Source: Gracilariopsis chorda
Taxonomy: Eukaryota; Rhodophyta; Florideophyceae; Gracilariales; Gracilariaceae
Direction: 5' to 3'
Length of the DNA stretch: 64,000 nucleotides
Assembly (NCBI GenBank): GCA_003194525.1
Contig: NBIV01000139.1
Location: forward strand, 124,001-188,000
Part shown: positions 45,160 to 57,821 of the stretch, piece by piece
Numbering within the stretch: position 1 is the first letter of the stretch
How the letters are laid out: every line of letters starts with the position of its first letter
Position numbers and translations under genes: made by a program
The notes under the pieces: generated by a model
The model's database searches: none
What the model was told of the DNA's origin: nothing
Seen by the model: the letters and a program-made list of their open reading frames with translations, nothing else

Positions 45160-46739
45160 CGGTGCAAATCAATTAATGTGACTTTATTGAGAAGGGCCAG
45201 CGCGTGGCAGCGACCCTTCCTAGATGGAAATCATGTTTGCAACGGCGCTCATTATGCGCGTGGGTCTACCGAGCCAATCGGAACGCTTGGGTCTCAAGCG
45301 ACGTAAGCAATCCGCCTCCAGGCGCTCGGAGCTGGTTGTCCCCACTGCAACGGATCTTCCCGCTTTGGAGTCTGGCGTAGTCCATGTTCAGGAGCATCCT
45401 GATGCTTGGGATCTTCTCCGTTCGTGAAGTACGAAACAAATCGACACTCAACAGTAGATAAGCTTTCGAATGACCCCATTTTTCACATATTTCACTACAT
45501 TTTGCGAACAATACAGGATCGCGCTCGCGACGTTTCTCCAGAACTGAGAAAGGGGAGTACACAAGGGACTCTATAGGGCCCCGTCGTTGGAGAAGTTGAA
45601 AGGGCTCGACATGACCGAAGACCGGAAGGTCTACCCACATGACTATGTCATTGAACGTATGTAACGCAGTAATATTCCTCTGAAGGCGAGCTACTATACC
45701 AGGTTCGTGGGTATGGATACTCCGCTATGAATGATACCATGGAGCCTATCGAACATTTGCCTCGTTCAAAGTTTATACCTTACCACCGACGAGCTCTGAC
45801 TGAGCTCCCGTAACCACTGGATAGAGCCCAGGTGAGATAGTGCTCCTATAGCAGGATAATTGAAGTGCGCCGCGATTCGAAGATCGAAGGAACTCGATAA
45901 GAAGAAGAAGAATACAGAAGAAGTTTATCAGGTCTCCAGGAGGAGAATATCATGTGTGAGACACACTACCGTACTGACACGGAAACCGAAAGTAACTCGG
46001 AAGGAAGAAGAATACCTGATTAAACCGGAAAAGAAGCTATCATGGTCATGAGGATTCTGGAAAAGAAGATTAGAAGGAAGGAAGAAGTTTATTCAAGAAG
46101 TCTATTCATTGATATTGCACGATCATTGCACGACCCCAGTTACTGGTTTCAGGGGTATTCCGTCGAGGAATTGGCACCCCCATGGGCATTCGAAGAACCC
46201 CAGAAGCTCAGTACATTCGCAGCCACCCAAGCAAGCATCCCATTCAATGTGGTATTTTCGGGGGAGGAGTTGCACCCCAGGACGTGAGCTGGCTACGAAT
46301 GATCGCGAATCTCGGATCTCCTGTGCCCATTGGAGCTTTGATGACATTCCACCCTGCGAAGAGCCAGGCCGAAGTCTGAGTGCAATCATCCACCTCACGC
46401 TTGTCCTTCTTGCAGGGGAGCCCTCACCTTACTACGAGGCAACATTCCATGATGGCGGATGGTGTAATGGAAATATTGCCAACCATCCCCTTTAGGGTTG
46501 TCGATGCCAAACTTAAGGAGTCTCATTTAAGGCTTCATAATGGCACCGTAGTGGGGACAGGTCTTCCCAATCATACAGGACTGGCTCAGATCCTGCCAAA
46601 GTAATACCTTGGAGTACAGGACACTGTCACCGCAGTGGAGACTGATTCCTCACCCTCGCCTCCTAAGGAGATACCCCCTGCCCCCTGGCAGGGGAAGCTC
46701 CAAATTGGCGAAGAATTGGTAAATTAACCCCAATTGATA
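45160..46739. other. Unclear TE-derived sequence between copia 2 and the gypsy pol
   Basis: Overlapping ORFs on both strands (minus 45266-45640, plus 46042-46287, 46109-46495, 46380-46604) have no domain I know. The last of these ends shortly before the gypsy RT and may be the protease/gag end of that element. I could not find its 5' LTR. Confidence 0.35.
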
Positions 46740-49700
46740 ATAGAAATGTTATCCGCCGTTAAGGATATTAGGTCCGGCCGTTTGGGCCAAGTGAACTTGA
46801 ACAAGCACCGGATCCAGTTGATACCTGAGTTGAAATCGTTACATCAACTCCCAAGGAGAGCCGCACCCCATGCACGGGATTTCGAGCGTGAGGAGATCCA
46901 ACGCATGTTGGAAAATGGCGTGATTGATTCGTCCACGTCCGAATATACCTCCCCTGTGGTGTTCGCCAAGAAAAAAGATAGATCTCTGAATGTTTGTATC
47001 GATTACAGGCGTGTGAATTAGGTAACCCTGCGGGATTCGTACCCAATACCCCACATGGGTGTATGTATCGACCCTGTGGGCGATGCATCGGTATTCTATA
47101 CCCTGGACGCAAATAGTGGATACTGGCAAATCGAGATGAACAACACCGATAAGGACAAGACAACGTTCACCACCCACTGTGGCATATTCAGATTTATAAG
47201 GATGCCTTTCGGAATAAAAACCGCCCCTGACACATTGCAGCGGGCAGTTGATATAGTCCTGTCAAAATTGAAGTGGCAGTACACCCTGCTATACATTAAT
47301 GACGTCGTCATCTACTCGCGCACCGTTCAGGAGCACTTCACTCATGTGAGACACGTCCTCAAACTCCTGAACGATGCTAGCCTAACCCTGAAGCTGGAGA
47401 AGTGCTTCTTCTTCAAGTCTTCTGTAGATTATCTGGGACAAGTTGTGCTCCCTGGTCATCTAAAAGTATCAAGCAAGACTCAAGACGCCATCAAGGAAGC
47501 CAAACCGCCCACAGACCAGACGGAACTACGTTCCTTCCTAGGTTTGTGCAACGTCTTCCACAGGTTTGTCCCTATTTCTATCGAGTAGCGACCCCATTGA
47601 GCCGCGTTTTGGAGAAATATATACCCACACAAATTGGAATCTTGCCGGACGAAAAGTATGGAGCTTTTGACATCTTGAAGGGGAAGCTAATTGAAACTAC
47701 GATATTGATTCTACCGAAACGGCACGAACGCATGGTTTTGGATACAGACGCCTGTAAGTATCAGGTGGGATGCGCTCTGCTACGGGAACAACTGGAAGGT
47801 AGAATGCAGCCAATAGGGTTCTGGAGTCGTAGCCTCCCCTAGGCAGAGCGGAACTAGTCCACCTCCGAGCGGAAACGTCTCGCTATCGTGTGGGCAGTAC
47901 TAATGCTGCGCCCCTACGTAGAGGGTAATCGCTTCACTTTGAGGACTGATCATGCTCCGCTGAAGTGGATATTGTCCTTGACGGACGCCTCCGGACCCCT
48001 AGAACGTTGGAGGTTGCGCCTGCTGGAGTAAGAGTTTGATATTGCCAACCGCCCAGGCGTGAAACACCAGGCAGCGGACGATTTGTCACGTATATCCACC
48101 GATGGAGAAGATACAACCCCACACTGTTCCGTGCCTCAACCTATGTGGCACGGAGGAAGGAAGCGAAACTGCAGAAGATTCCGTGGAATATAATAACCCC
48201 AGTAGAAAATATGCTGGCATTCCTGAGGTAATGGCCGTAGTTGAGGAAGAGAAGGAAGTACTCCACATAACCATGCAGAAAATTCTCAGCGAGCAGAGCA
48301 CGGACTGATTCTGTAAGGAGAGCCTCGTCACTACTGGACACACACACCACATCCCTCCTCGATATAGATAAGAATGGCGTGTTGGTGCGCCGTGCATCCC
48401 TTGAGGGCATACTCCGAAAGGTGGTCACGGTCAGCCTTTTGAGGAGAGCTTTCTATTGGTCACACATGGCCAACGAGGCTTTCCAAGCGGTGGCGGACTG
48501 CCGTTCATGCGCCACCACTAGGGGTACCATAAGGAAGCATAAAATACCCTTAAACTTATTTCCTTCTTAAGGTCCTTTCGAATTTGCGGCCATGGAAATT
48601 TTGGGCCCTCTTTGAAAGTCGGAGGGAGGATACCGTTATATCCTGGTTATCATCGACCAGTGTTTGACACCCGCGCCATTGCTCTGAGGATCACGACGGC
48701 TGGAGTAATTGCCGACGCCTTTCTGGAGAATTGGGTCTACCCGTACGGGATACCCCTGTAATGCTAACGGATAACAGTCCCCAATTTGGGACGAAAATCT
48801 TCGGCGCCATCTTAAGAATGCTGCGGATGAAACAGCTGTTTACTACCGCCTATCATTCCCTGATGAATAGCCAAGCAGGGAGGTTCAATTAGACCATCGC
48901 CTCGAGATTAAAACACTATATTGCGGAGCACCAGAAAGACTGGAACGAGTACTTGAGCCCGCTCAAGTATGCCTACAAACTTCAGGTGAACGCTCCACAG
49001 GGACTCCACCATTCAATCTAGTGCTATCAGAGATCCTACGAAGCGCTTTGAATGACACGCGTGCCAGGACGAACTTTTCGCACGGTCTTGAGACGCCCAC
49101 GGCAGCCCACTCAAAAAGGGTAACCGTCAGGGGGTATGAGAACGCATTCGCGCTTGCGAAGGCTAGGTTGAACGCCTCTCAAAGGAGATACAAACATTTT
49201 TTCGACCTCAAGATGAAACAAGGCCCACATCGGAGGAAGTGGATGAAATCTTCATCTACCAACCCCAGGAGACGTCAGAAGAACCACGAGATGTCACCTG
49301 CAAATTGGCGGTAAACACCTTATGGTCCTACAAAATCCTCGCCACCTATAAGGATGCGATCGCCATCGAGGTAGACGGGCTCCGCGACATCGTCTCACGA
49401 GACCGGGTGACAAAATTCCCAGAGCCTCTCCCACGGAAGCGACTTCAGCAGCCACCCATCGCTCATCTTCCACCGCAGGCGACACCAGCGACAAAACCTG
49501 CCATGCCCCGTTTACCTAAGATAGTATTGGCGGACCGGCATAGCTCGTCCATGAATGCCGATGCCCTTCATTTAGGCAACACTCCTCGGGATACCCCGGA
49601 CGTACTTTTGACACCCCAGTAGGACCCTAGATGCTGTGAACCACATCGTGTCGCACCGTCAAATCCGGTCAGGAATCAAGTACAACGTCAGATGGTACGG

Positions 49701-49803
49701 CTACACCTCAGCAGGTGATACGGAAGAACCTCCGGAACATATCCCAAAGAACTTCCTCAGGCGACACCACGCCAAACTGAAGCGAAACTGCAAATCTTCG
49801 TAG
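46740..49803 (+). pseudogene. Ty3/gypsy chromovirus pol: RT, RNase H, integrase, chromodomain
   Basis: RT runs from about 46800 (EIQRMLENGVIDSSTSEYTS) through LDANSGYWQIEMN and MPFGIKTAP to YINDVV near 47291, where the usual Y-x-D-D has Asn for the first Asp. RNase H is at 47640-48110 (DTDACKYQVGCALL, FTLRTDHAPLKWILSL). The integrase zinc domain is near 48460-48530 (CRSCATTRG), followed by the core (LTDNSPQFGTKIFG near 48760). A chromodomain closes the ORF at 49630-49803 (YNVRWYGYTSAGDTEEPPEH). TAG, TAA and frame changes break the frame throughout. A purine tract (AAGAAAGGGAGAGGGA) follows at about 49815, as expected before a 3' LTR. Confidence 0.85.
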
Positions 49804-50039
49804 GCGTTTTCGTTTAAGAAAGGGAGAGGGACCCACAGTAGTCTATCTCCGCTTTCTTCACCTTCAGGAGACACACATTTTACTACACTGCAGGTTTCTT
49901 TTCGTTTCTTTTCACACTTATAAGGACTAATGGAAACATTTTAACACTAACACTTAGGTGGAACTGCTGTACCACCTAAGGGATAACTTTATTGGATTTA
50001 ATAACTGGATCCGTACAGGCTTTGTCAACCGCCTAAAGG
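49804..50039. other. Purine tract and leftover of the gypsy 3' region
   Basis: The purine-rich tract lies just past the chromodomain, then AT-richer sequence without an ORF. I see no LTR that matches a sequence upstream. Confidence 0.4.
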
Positions 50040-51049
50040 TTCCTACCAAAGCGCACCGCATACTCTGAATCCAAGCGCGCCTTCACCGCAGTGGTCTGGT
50101 TATCGATTAACTCTTTCAGGCTGTCACGTATTGCCGTCAGAGAATCGCGTTACGTAACCGTCTTCCGGAGCTCCACCAAACAGCCGCGAGTTTCACGCAT
50201 AACCTCAACGGGAGGAGTTGGTGCACTGATTCCCACCACCAGGCAGGCTTGCACCAATTTCTAAAATGCAACTGCCATCGCACCTTCTTGTGACCTGAAT
50301 GCGGTAGCAACCACCGAAGGAGCTGCGGATACCACCGTTGGGACAGACACACTAACCTGGATAGGAGAAGCCGGTCCAGCCACCGAAGGCGATGGCGACG
50401 GAGGAGCCCGAGAAACGAACGCAGGCACCAATACTGGAGGGGAGGAAGAAGCCGGCGGTGGCGCACTCCTCAATGCAGGACGCACCACAGGAGCCAAAAG
50501 AGCCGAAGGAGTAGGATCCACTTGGGCTGGATCGATCGCATCATCCTCCATGGGCAAAAATCCATCCCCACCGCAGGGAGTGCAGGCACCGACGCCAGAA
50601 TGACAGTGACAGGAGCTGCAGCAGCATCCGCAGGAGTAGGAGAAGTATCACCACTAACTGCAGAAACTACGGGTAATTCTCCGACCGGCGAAAGAACTGG
50701 AGTGCTGATCGACAGACTCTGCACTTTAGGACCTTAATGCAGAACCCATTCATAATCCTGCGTTAAGGCGTTTCTCCAGGATATGAAAGTCGCCCGCACG
50801 AGGAGGTGGAAAAATGGGGCTGGAACGCACCCGATCACCAGAAAGAGTTACACCTGAGATATGAGCGGACGCGGGTGGATTCGCATGAGGGTAGAGCCGG
50901 TTCTTCGCATTGGAGGTTCCGAACGGACGCCGCACGGAAGGAAAGCGTATGCGGGGACAGCATCTGAAATGGAGGTAACAAGAATCGCCGCTGCAAGGAG
51001 CACCACGAGAGGACTCACAGAATCACTGAAGAAGATGAGCACTTAGTCG
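50040..51049 (-). pseudogene. Gag-like fragment of another LTR element, opposite to the gypsy pol
   Basis: On the minus strand there is a Pro/Ala/Val/Ser-rich segment (50724-50261) followed by a short helix (TAIRDSLKELIDNQTTAVK) ending near 50040. A Val/Ala/Arg-rich ORF (51042-50848) precedes it. Composition and place right after an LTR suggest gag, but there is no zinc knuckle. The matching pol on this strand is absent. Confidence 0.4.
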
Positions 51050-51065
51050 TAATGCACCTCGATAA

Positions 51066-51862
51066 CGTGGTGCAATCCAATAAAGGGAGTAGGTAGTACA
51101 GTGGGTACTATGCATGCTCCTAAGGATGGGCTGTTACGGAAGATTCCTAACGGAGTACTTGTATTTTCTAACTGGTGCGACGTAGCACACCAATCCAAAG
51201 GGATTGTTCCAGCGGACTGTAATCCAATTAGGTAGAATAACCTAAATTAGATATTTATAGGGTAGAGTACATAGTTTCCGTCGAGGTCAGCTTGCGGCAC
51301 TGTATATAGTGCGCCGCTGGAGCTCCACCTCCAGGGAAGTAAACTAAGCACCTTCGAGGCTTGTTCTAGTTCGTTTGGTTCAACCTCGTGATACGCACCT
51401 TCAGGTACACTATTACGTCATCCTCTAGACGTTGTTTCTAAGCCGTAGATACCCAGCGCGTCCCATAGCAGCGCCTGTAGGATTATCGCCCCCCCAGTGA
51501 ACCCGCTCTCCGATTTGTGCTTGCGGATCTCCTTTCAGGATTCCCCCGGTCGCCGCTTCTATATTAAGGACACCACCACCTATTGGAACTCATCTGTTTG
51601 GCCGAATCTAAAAGTCTTATTTTACAGAAGTTGTGCTCACCCCTGTCTGTAACACATAACCCGTGCGCGCCCTACTACCATAACTACCACTTGGTTACGG
51701 TAAGCCCGCCTGGTTATCCTGCACCTCTAGTGGGCTCGTGCTGCCACACCCATTCAGTTAGCCCACTTCCATCCTTCTGGTCGAGCCTTCGTCGCGTTCC
51801 CGCCAAAGGTTTTCCAGATGAACTACCCGGCTGGTACTTGACACCCGATTGGTTGTACCACA
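51066..51862 (-). repeat. LTR of the minus-strand gag fragment, inserted in Helitron copy 2
   Basis: 797 bp. On the minus strand it starts TGTGGTACAACCAATCGGG and ends GGATTGCACCACG. These ends resemble those of the solo LTR at 58226-59051 (TGTGGTGCAATGCCCC and GCGTTGCACTACA). Helitron homology stops exactly at its right edge (GTATGCCGCTAC from 51863). The final A of the CA end is changed to G. Confidence 0.6.
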
Positions 51863-54800
51863 GTATGCCGCTACATAGCACCTCTCAGTTTTCGACAGCC
51901 ATTGTCTCTGGGTATGCGTTTTGTTGGTATAGTGCGACAACCAGACGTTGTAGCTCGGAGGGCGTGGTGTAGATTTGCACTGCTTCTTGGAACGCAAGAT
52001 CAAACTCGGTGACATCCGCGAGCAGTTCGCTTGCAATCACCGTTTCACGATACGCTTCATACTGCTATACGTTCAAATTCCTTGCCGCTTCATAGGAGCT
52101 CCACCCGTGATTCATGAGCAGCAAACAAAGAGCAAACAGCTCAATGTCAGACGGTGAAACACCTGTGATCCTTGCCACGCACTGCTCGTCTTCCGTGCGC
52201 TCTACCGCGTACATGGGTGCATCGCAGTAGTCTGTGGGCACCTGAGTGCTGTCTTCGTCAGTTTGATTAAGCATACGTGCAGAAATCGTGCGATATAAAC
52301 GCACCTTTTTAAAATAAGAAAGGTAGTCGAGGATTGCATATGCGTCGGGCCTGGAAAAGCATCTCTCCAGTGTAGATGGCTGCAATAAATAAAGGAGCTG
52401 GTTTGGCCTTCTCAGCAGAAATATCTGCTTTCTCTCCAAGTGATTGGCCAGTCGTTCTACACTAGGTACAATGTGAAAATGGCGAAACTTAAAAATCTCC
52501 AAGCTGCATTGACTGTGCCCGCCACACGCGCTTGCATGTATGCACGAATGTGGTTCTACACCTGCGGCTCTTTTTGCTGCTTGTTCTGCGTGCCTGTCTC
52601 ATTAGTATCACTCACATTGAGCACCAACTGCTGAGATATGGGCTCATTAAAGGCGTACTTCATCAGATAGGCCTCTGTGCTCCCTCCTTGCGTGCGTTCT
52701 ACGTTGATATGGGAGCGGTACTTCTTGGTCAGAGTTGGGTTGCGTGGCACCATCTTGAGGTCTTCTTGCCTCTTTTTGCGGTAGATCACGTGATTAGAGC
52801 CTTCTTCAATGTATTTCTCCGGCACAATCATGTTGCTGTGGTATCCACACTTGCACCCGCCAGCGCGATTCCATCAATAGGAGGAGTGGTGGTGCCTGTG
52901 CATGGAAAGAATAAGGGCACGCAGCGCGTCGTCTTCAACAGGAAGGACTTCTGAACGATTGAGCTGGTCGATCACGTCAACGTCTTTAGTAACACCTCCT
53001 TCGACCCACCCGAGAATGTGGTGATGAGGCACATTGCGCTCTTGAAACTCGAGCTTTGATGCAAGCCCCAGGCACTTCAATCCAAAGATCTGCTCCGAAT
53101 TCTTCTCCAAGTCCTTCATGAAGTCGTTTTCGTACTGGTTGTACACCCTTGCAATCAGATCTGGTCAGTCAAACGGTCGAGTGCGGTTACTCTGTGTCGT
53201 AAATGCGCTTCGATTGCTGGTATCCATAACATGGCGCAGGATGTCCCCTTTCCAGATGTTCATAGTGATTTTAATGAAAAGAGAAGGCGGTCCTCTCCGC
53301 GCTACGATCGCCTGTACATCCATTTGCTTGTTCTTCCAGTACAATGCTGAGATGGCCGAGTCTTCGTGCAGAAACATGCGTCCTATTTGTGCGACCTGTG
53401 ATGGTGACACATGACCGGATTACTGTTGTGGTTGCTGGACCTCTTGCTATTGTACAATAAGTGCCTGTTATTCTCTCTCCAGGAAACGTAGTCGCATGTA
53501 CTCCATGTTTGTGTGCGTGCGGAGCAGCCACATCTGCATCAACTGTCCACTGTTTAGGAGGATTTTGTCTGAGTACAGACGTCGCTTGGCGTTCTCAGCC
53601 CAGGTAAGCTTTCGGAGCTCCCAATCGTTGATGCTGAGACATGAGCTTTTCTGTGTATAGTTCCTTGCGTCCAGAAACATGAAGATACAAAAAGGTTCGT
53701 GCTGATCGCCGTATGGGTTACAGCAGAGGGAAAGTTTCTTTCTCTGCCATTTTGAATGCCGGTTTTAGAAGTCGGTACCGCACTTGCACATTTTTTGCAG
53801 CATTTGCATTCGCCCCATCTCCAGAATTACTAGCAGCAGCAGCCCTGACTACGGCGTGCTCTTCTGTTACGGTTCCTTCTACCAATTGCAGTACTTGAGA
53901 CTCCACTCGGTACAGGCCAGTCAGATCCACGACGAGCGTTCTCATCACGGTTGACCCTCCACAAGCAGTGTCTTCAGGGAGAGGGCCAGCACGTGCGTGA
54001 GGAGCACTGGCTGTGGCACTTCTGGTTCCTTCGTATCCACGTATGAATACTATTTTTTCCGCCGCTTGCACGCTTCTATCGACGGAAATCTCCACATTTT
54101 GTTGTTGTTGTTGCATACTAAGCATGGATCAGTACCGCACGTACACGACGTCTGGCTTGGGCTGATCAAATCATACAACTTGGGCAAGATGTCTCGTAAG
54201 TTGATGTATTGAATGAACGCACGCAAATTGGCACGTGCATAGTGAGAGGGATCCAAAGAAGAAGGACCGGTAGCGTACAGAAAGCTGTACAGCGTGTTGT
54301 TCTGGTTCTGCGTCGGGAGAGCCAGAGCTGCGTTGCCTTCAAGTCGAAGAAAAAATGGACCGCCTCCCATCACATACGACATGTCCATGAACGCTGGAGA
54401 CCTTGCGAAGAGCGTATTCAAGTTAAGGAAATGCATGTGAAAGGCTCTCAGCTATAAAGAGTGCGAACCAACTCGCTGCTATGCCTTCTGCGGAACGTGG
54501 CGCCGGCAGGAGAAGAGCGTGTGTGGGTGTTCACCGCGACTTACGCATCGCTTTTGACCTGCAGTGGGAAGCGTCTTAAACTGGGGCACGCTTGCACGGA
54601 TGGCCATATCATTCCTTGCCTGAGCTGCCACGGAATCCCACGCATAGTACACGCGATAGAGTCCTCGATCAGGAAGCCAAGCAGACTGCATGACCGTCCT
54701 ATCAAGCTGTTGCTGCCACTGCTGCTGCAACTGGTGTGAGAGAGCCAGTGTGATATCATCCTATTCCACCTACATCGGAATGGGCATTTGTTCTTCCTCT

Positions 54801-56400
54801 TGTTCAGCTTGTAGCAGAGCAGGCTGCTGTGGCGGCAAAGGCTGCGAGGGAGCAAGAGTGATCTCATCCTGTTCCAATTCCATCGCAAGGGGCATCTGTT
54901 CTACAGGCATCGGTGGGAGAGGGGTAGGCATCGGAGGCTAAAGAATGGGAATCGGAAGGCCTCTCAAAAACTACAGAAATCAAGGTATTGGGCTTGAAGT
55001 TGGCAGACCTCTGGCAACGGACCTACTGGCTCCAGTGGCGCTTGTGCTATCTGCCGCTGCGACCGACGTAGGTGCAGGAGTGATTTCGTCTTCTTCTACC
55101 GCTGGAACAATGGGTGCTTGAAAGTGTGCTCCGCCCTCTTTTAATGTAATCTCATGTGGAGCTGGAGAAGCTGGTACTCGTCAGGATCTTCCAGCTCCTG
55201 CCCGTGCTCTACCACTACCGATGCGACAACCACCAGCGTTCTGCCTTGCACCGTCTGCGTACAACCTGGCCCCTCCAGAATTGTCTCTGGCACATCTCGA
55301 GTTCGCTCTAGCACCAATAAAGTGTGGCCGAGCTCCACCAGAGCTCGTACGCGGACCTACTCGCGTCATTATAAATTTAAAAAAAAGAAACGATCAAATT
55401 TTTTTTTAAACCGATAAACATTTTGGCAGAGTTCCAGAATAGTTTTCAATAGAACACAAAGTTGAATTTGAAAAAATGGTTCTATTTTGTTCCTTTGCAC
55501 CCACCGGGCCTAGTTGCATGATCAATATAAAAAAATGCTGCAAGACTTATATTTACCCTACGCAGTGGTGCGTAGCACGGGAACTCTCGACACACTGTTG
55601 TATTATGACGGGCGGAGTGTGCACAGCCGGTTTTCAAGCCGTTTACTGTTTAACAAGCGTCCGGTTGTAAGGATTGGTCTTCCTTTATTTACAAATCAAA
55701 GTGTGCTTTCCGGCCCGAAGATGTACGACACGGCAGCAGACCCAGACCCTGCACAGGAAGCTGATTTTAGGTCCGGGAAACCCTCAGACGTCCTGATTGC
55801 CATCAAATGACCAGTATGCCACAGAGGAGCACCTGACCTTTCCCAGATCTGTGATACTCAGTGGGTTCCTCTTGTGGCGACCTGCACACGAGCTCGGCCT
55901 TGCCTAGGTCCCAGGCCAGCAACATTGCCTAAAGTATGAAAAGAAAGGCTACGAAACTGCGCTATTGGCCAAGCCTGAATGGGGTGCAAAAATAGTGGTT
56001 AGAGTCAGCAAGGGAGATGTTTTTTGCACTGTGCCAGTGCAGTATATATGTTATGTGCATCGTGCTGCACTGGCGCAGTGCAAAAATGCCAGCCACGTGT
56101 TGCGTATGCCAGCTACTGCTGATTGGCTGGGAGTGCAGTGATTACTGTAGTGCTAGCCACGTGTCGCGCAAGCCAGCTACTGCTGAGTGGCTGGCACTGC
56201 AGTCATTACTGTAGTACCAGCCATTAAGCAGCAAGCAGCCAATCAACATACAGCAGCAGCCATTGCACTGTGCGCTTTGCTGCTGCTGCTAAATTGTTTA
56301 AGTGGTAGGGACGCGTTGCGCGAGATGGCCGTTTTGCATTTGTGTACAGGGCGGTGCAAAGTGATTTTGTGGCGCAACACCTCCCATCACTCAACAACAC
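51863..56400 (-). mobile_element. Helitron copy 2: Rep half only, inverted relative to copy 1
   Basis: On the minus strand it follows copy 1 in order: the 5' module and leader (56400-55400), the ATG and ANSGGA repeats (55369-55181), and acidic repeats (54888-54780). The N-like domain follows (54436-54050, MDMSYVMGGGPFFLRLE), then 54125-53468, the Rep motif VPHHHILGWVE (about 53000), and the region down to 51863 that matches copy 1 to about 36310. The helicase half is missing because an LTR sits at the breakpoint. Confidence 0.75.
52065..54730 (-). pseudogene. Helitron copy 2 Rep fragments
   Basis: Short ORFs in several frames match the copy 1 Rep region. In some places copy 2 is intact where copy 1 has a stop: LGLASKLEF against GLA-stop-KLE, and RSEVLPVED against RA-stop-VPFAED. 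In both copies the tyrosine segment reads AY-x2-ARV, with Val where an Arg-Tyr is usual. Confidence 0.7.
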
Positions 56401-57109
56401 CCCCTAATACGCATGTAAGTGTTTAAGAAAGAGGGTGTTGAGACAAATAGAAGGGGTCTTCGGCCGTAGACGGTGCTGCGCACCGCTGAATAGAGGTGAC
56501 TTTGGGGGATATTCAGGCCGCTTTCGCTCGCTAACGCCCCGTGAACTGCCTGCAGACTAATGAAAGCTGCGACACTGCGAATAGTTTTGAGACTGAGAAG
56601 CTATAGAGTGCTCTTTTTAACATATCCAGTGAAACGTTGAGCAGCACTAAAGGGCAGCTGATTTCTTAAGCGACGTGGCAAAACCTCCCCGCTGCTAAGT
56701 GGCTGGTAATTCAGTCATTGTCGGACTGCCAGCCACTGAGCAACAAGCAGGCAATCAACATTCAGCGGCAGCCAATGCACTGTATCCGTTTCCGCTGCTG
56801 CTGCTGAATTTGTTTAGTGGCAGGGAAGCGTTGCCCCGAATGTGGGTTCTGCATTTGTGTACGGGGCCGTGCAAAGCGATTTCGTGGCACAACGCCTCAC
56901 GTCAGTCAACAAAACCCCTCTTATACGCAATTAAATGCTTAAAAGTGGTGTGTTGAGACAAGTAGAGGCGGCCTTCGGCCGCAGGCTGCGCGGCGCGCCG
57001 CGTTGTGTTTTTAGCTTTGTTGATTTAGTAGCATTCTGAGGCTCTCCGAGCACTTTGCTCGCTTACGCTTACAATATCGCTAGTAGAACCCCGGACAGCC
57101 TCAGCACCC
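55980..57109. repeat. Tandem hairpin-rich modules between Helitrons 2 and 3
   Basis: At least two module copies lie head to tail (about 56230-56480 and 56690-57000). Each has (GCTGCTGCTGC), GCGTTGCGC or its variant, CATTTGTGTACRGGGC, the inverted GGCRCAACRCCTC, then GTGTTGAGACAARTAGA and a CGGCCTTCGGCCG-type hairpin. Confidence 0.7.
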
Positions 57110-57821
57110 AGAGTATTTGGAGCCGAAGAGGTTTGTGTGTAGGTTTAAAAAATGACTGCAGTGCCAGCCAATGAGGGGAAATCGCGACACGTTTGTTTCT
57201 GTAACTGGCTGGCACTGCATTCATTCTGGGAGTGCCACCCCCTAAGGAGGCAGTTTTGCTGCTGCAACAGCTGCTGAACTATCTCTCCCTTCTATAGATT
57301 TACTCACGTATGAGGGAAGTGTTGTTGATTGAAAGGAGGCGTTGCGCCAATAAACACGCGTGCCCGCCAGCCCTCATACGCGCGTGCAAAAACCTCTCTT
57401 GGCGCAACGCGTCCGTTCCATACACCAAATTCGGCAACAGCAGCAGCAGCAGCAAAGTTCAAAGCTTATTGGCTGCTGCTGCATGCTGCTGCATGTTGAC
57501 TGCTTCTGAATGGTCAGTGGCTGGCACTACAGTAAATGACTGCAGTGCCAGCCACTCAGCAGTAGCTGGATTGTGCGGCACGTCGCTGGCTTTTGGCACT
57601 GCGTCAGTGCAGCAAAATGCACAGGGCATATATACTCCACAGGTGCAGTGCAAAATACATCTCGCTTGCTGACCCTAACCACTATTATCACCTCCCATTT
57701 CAGGCTTAAACAATAGAGCAGTGTCGTAACCTTCTGATAATTTGAGCACTGTTGCTGGCCTGTGACCTAGACAAGGCCAAGCTCGTGTGCAGTTCGCCAC
57801 AAGAGTAACTTACTGGTTAAT

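Noticed and set aside
45266-45640. 124-codon minus ORF with protein-like composition, considered as a host gene
   Set aside because: No ATG-promoter context or recognised domain, and it lies between two retroelements; kept only as unassigned TE-derived sequence.
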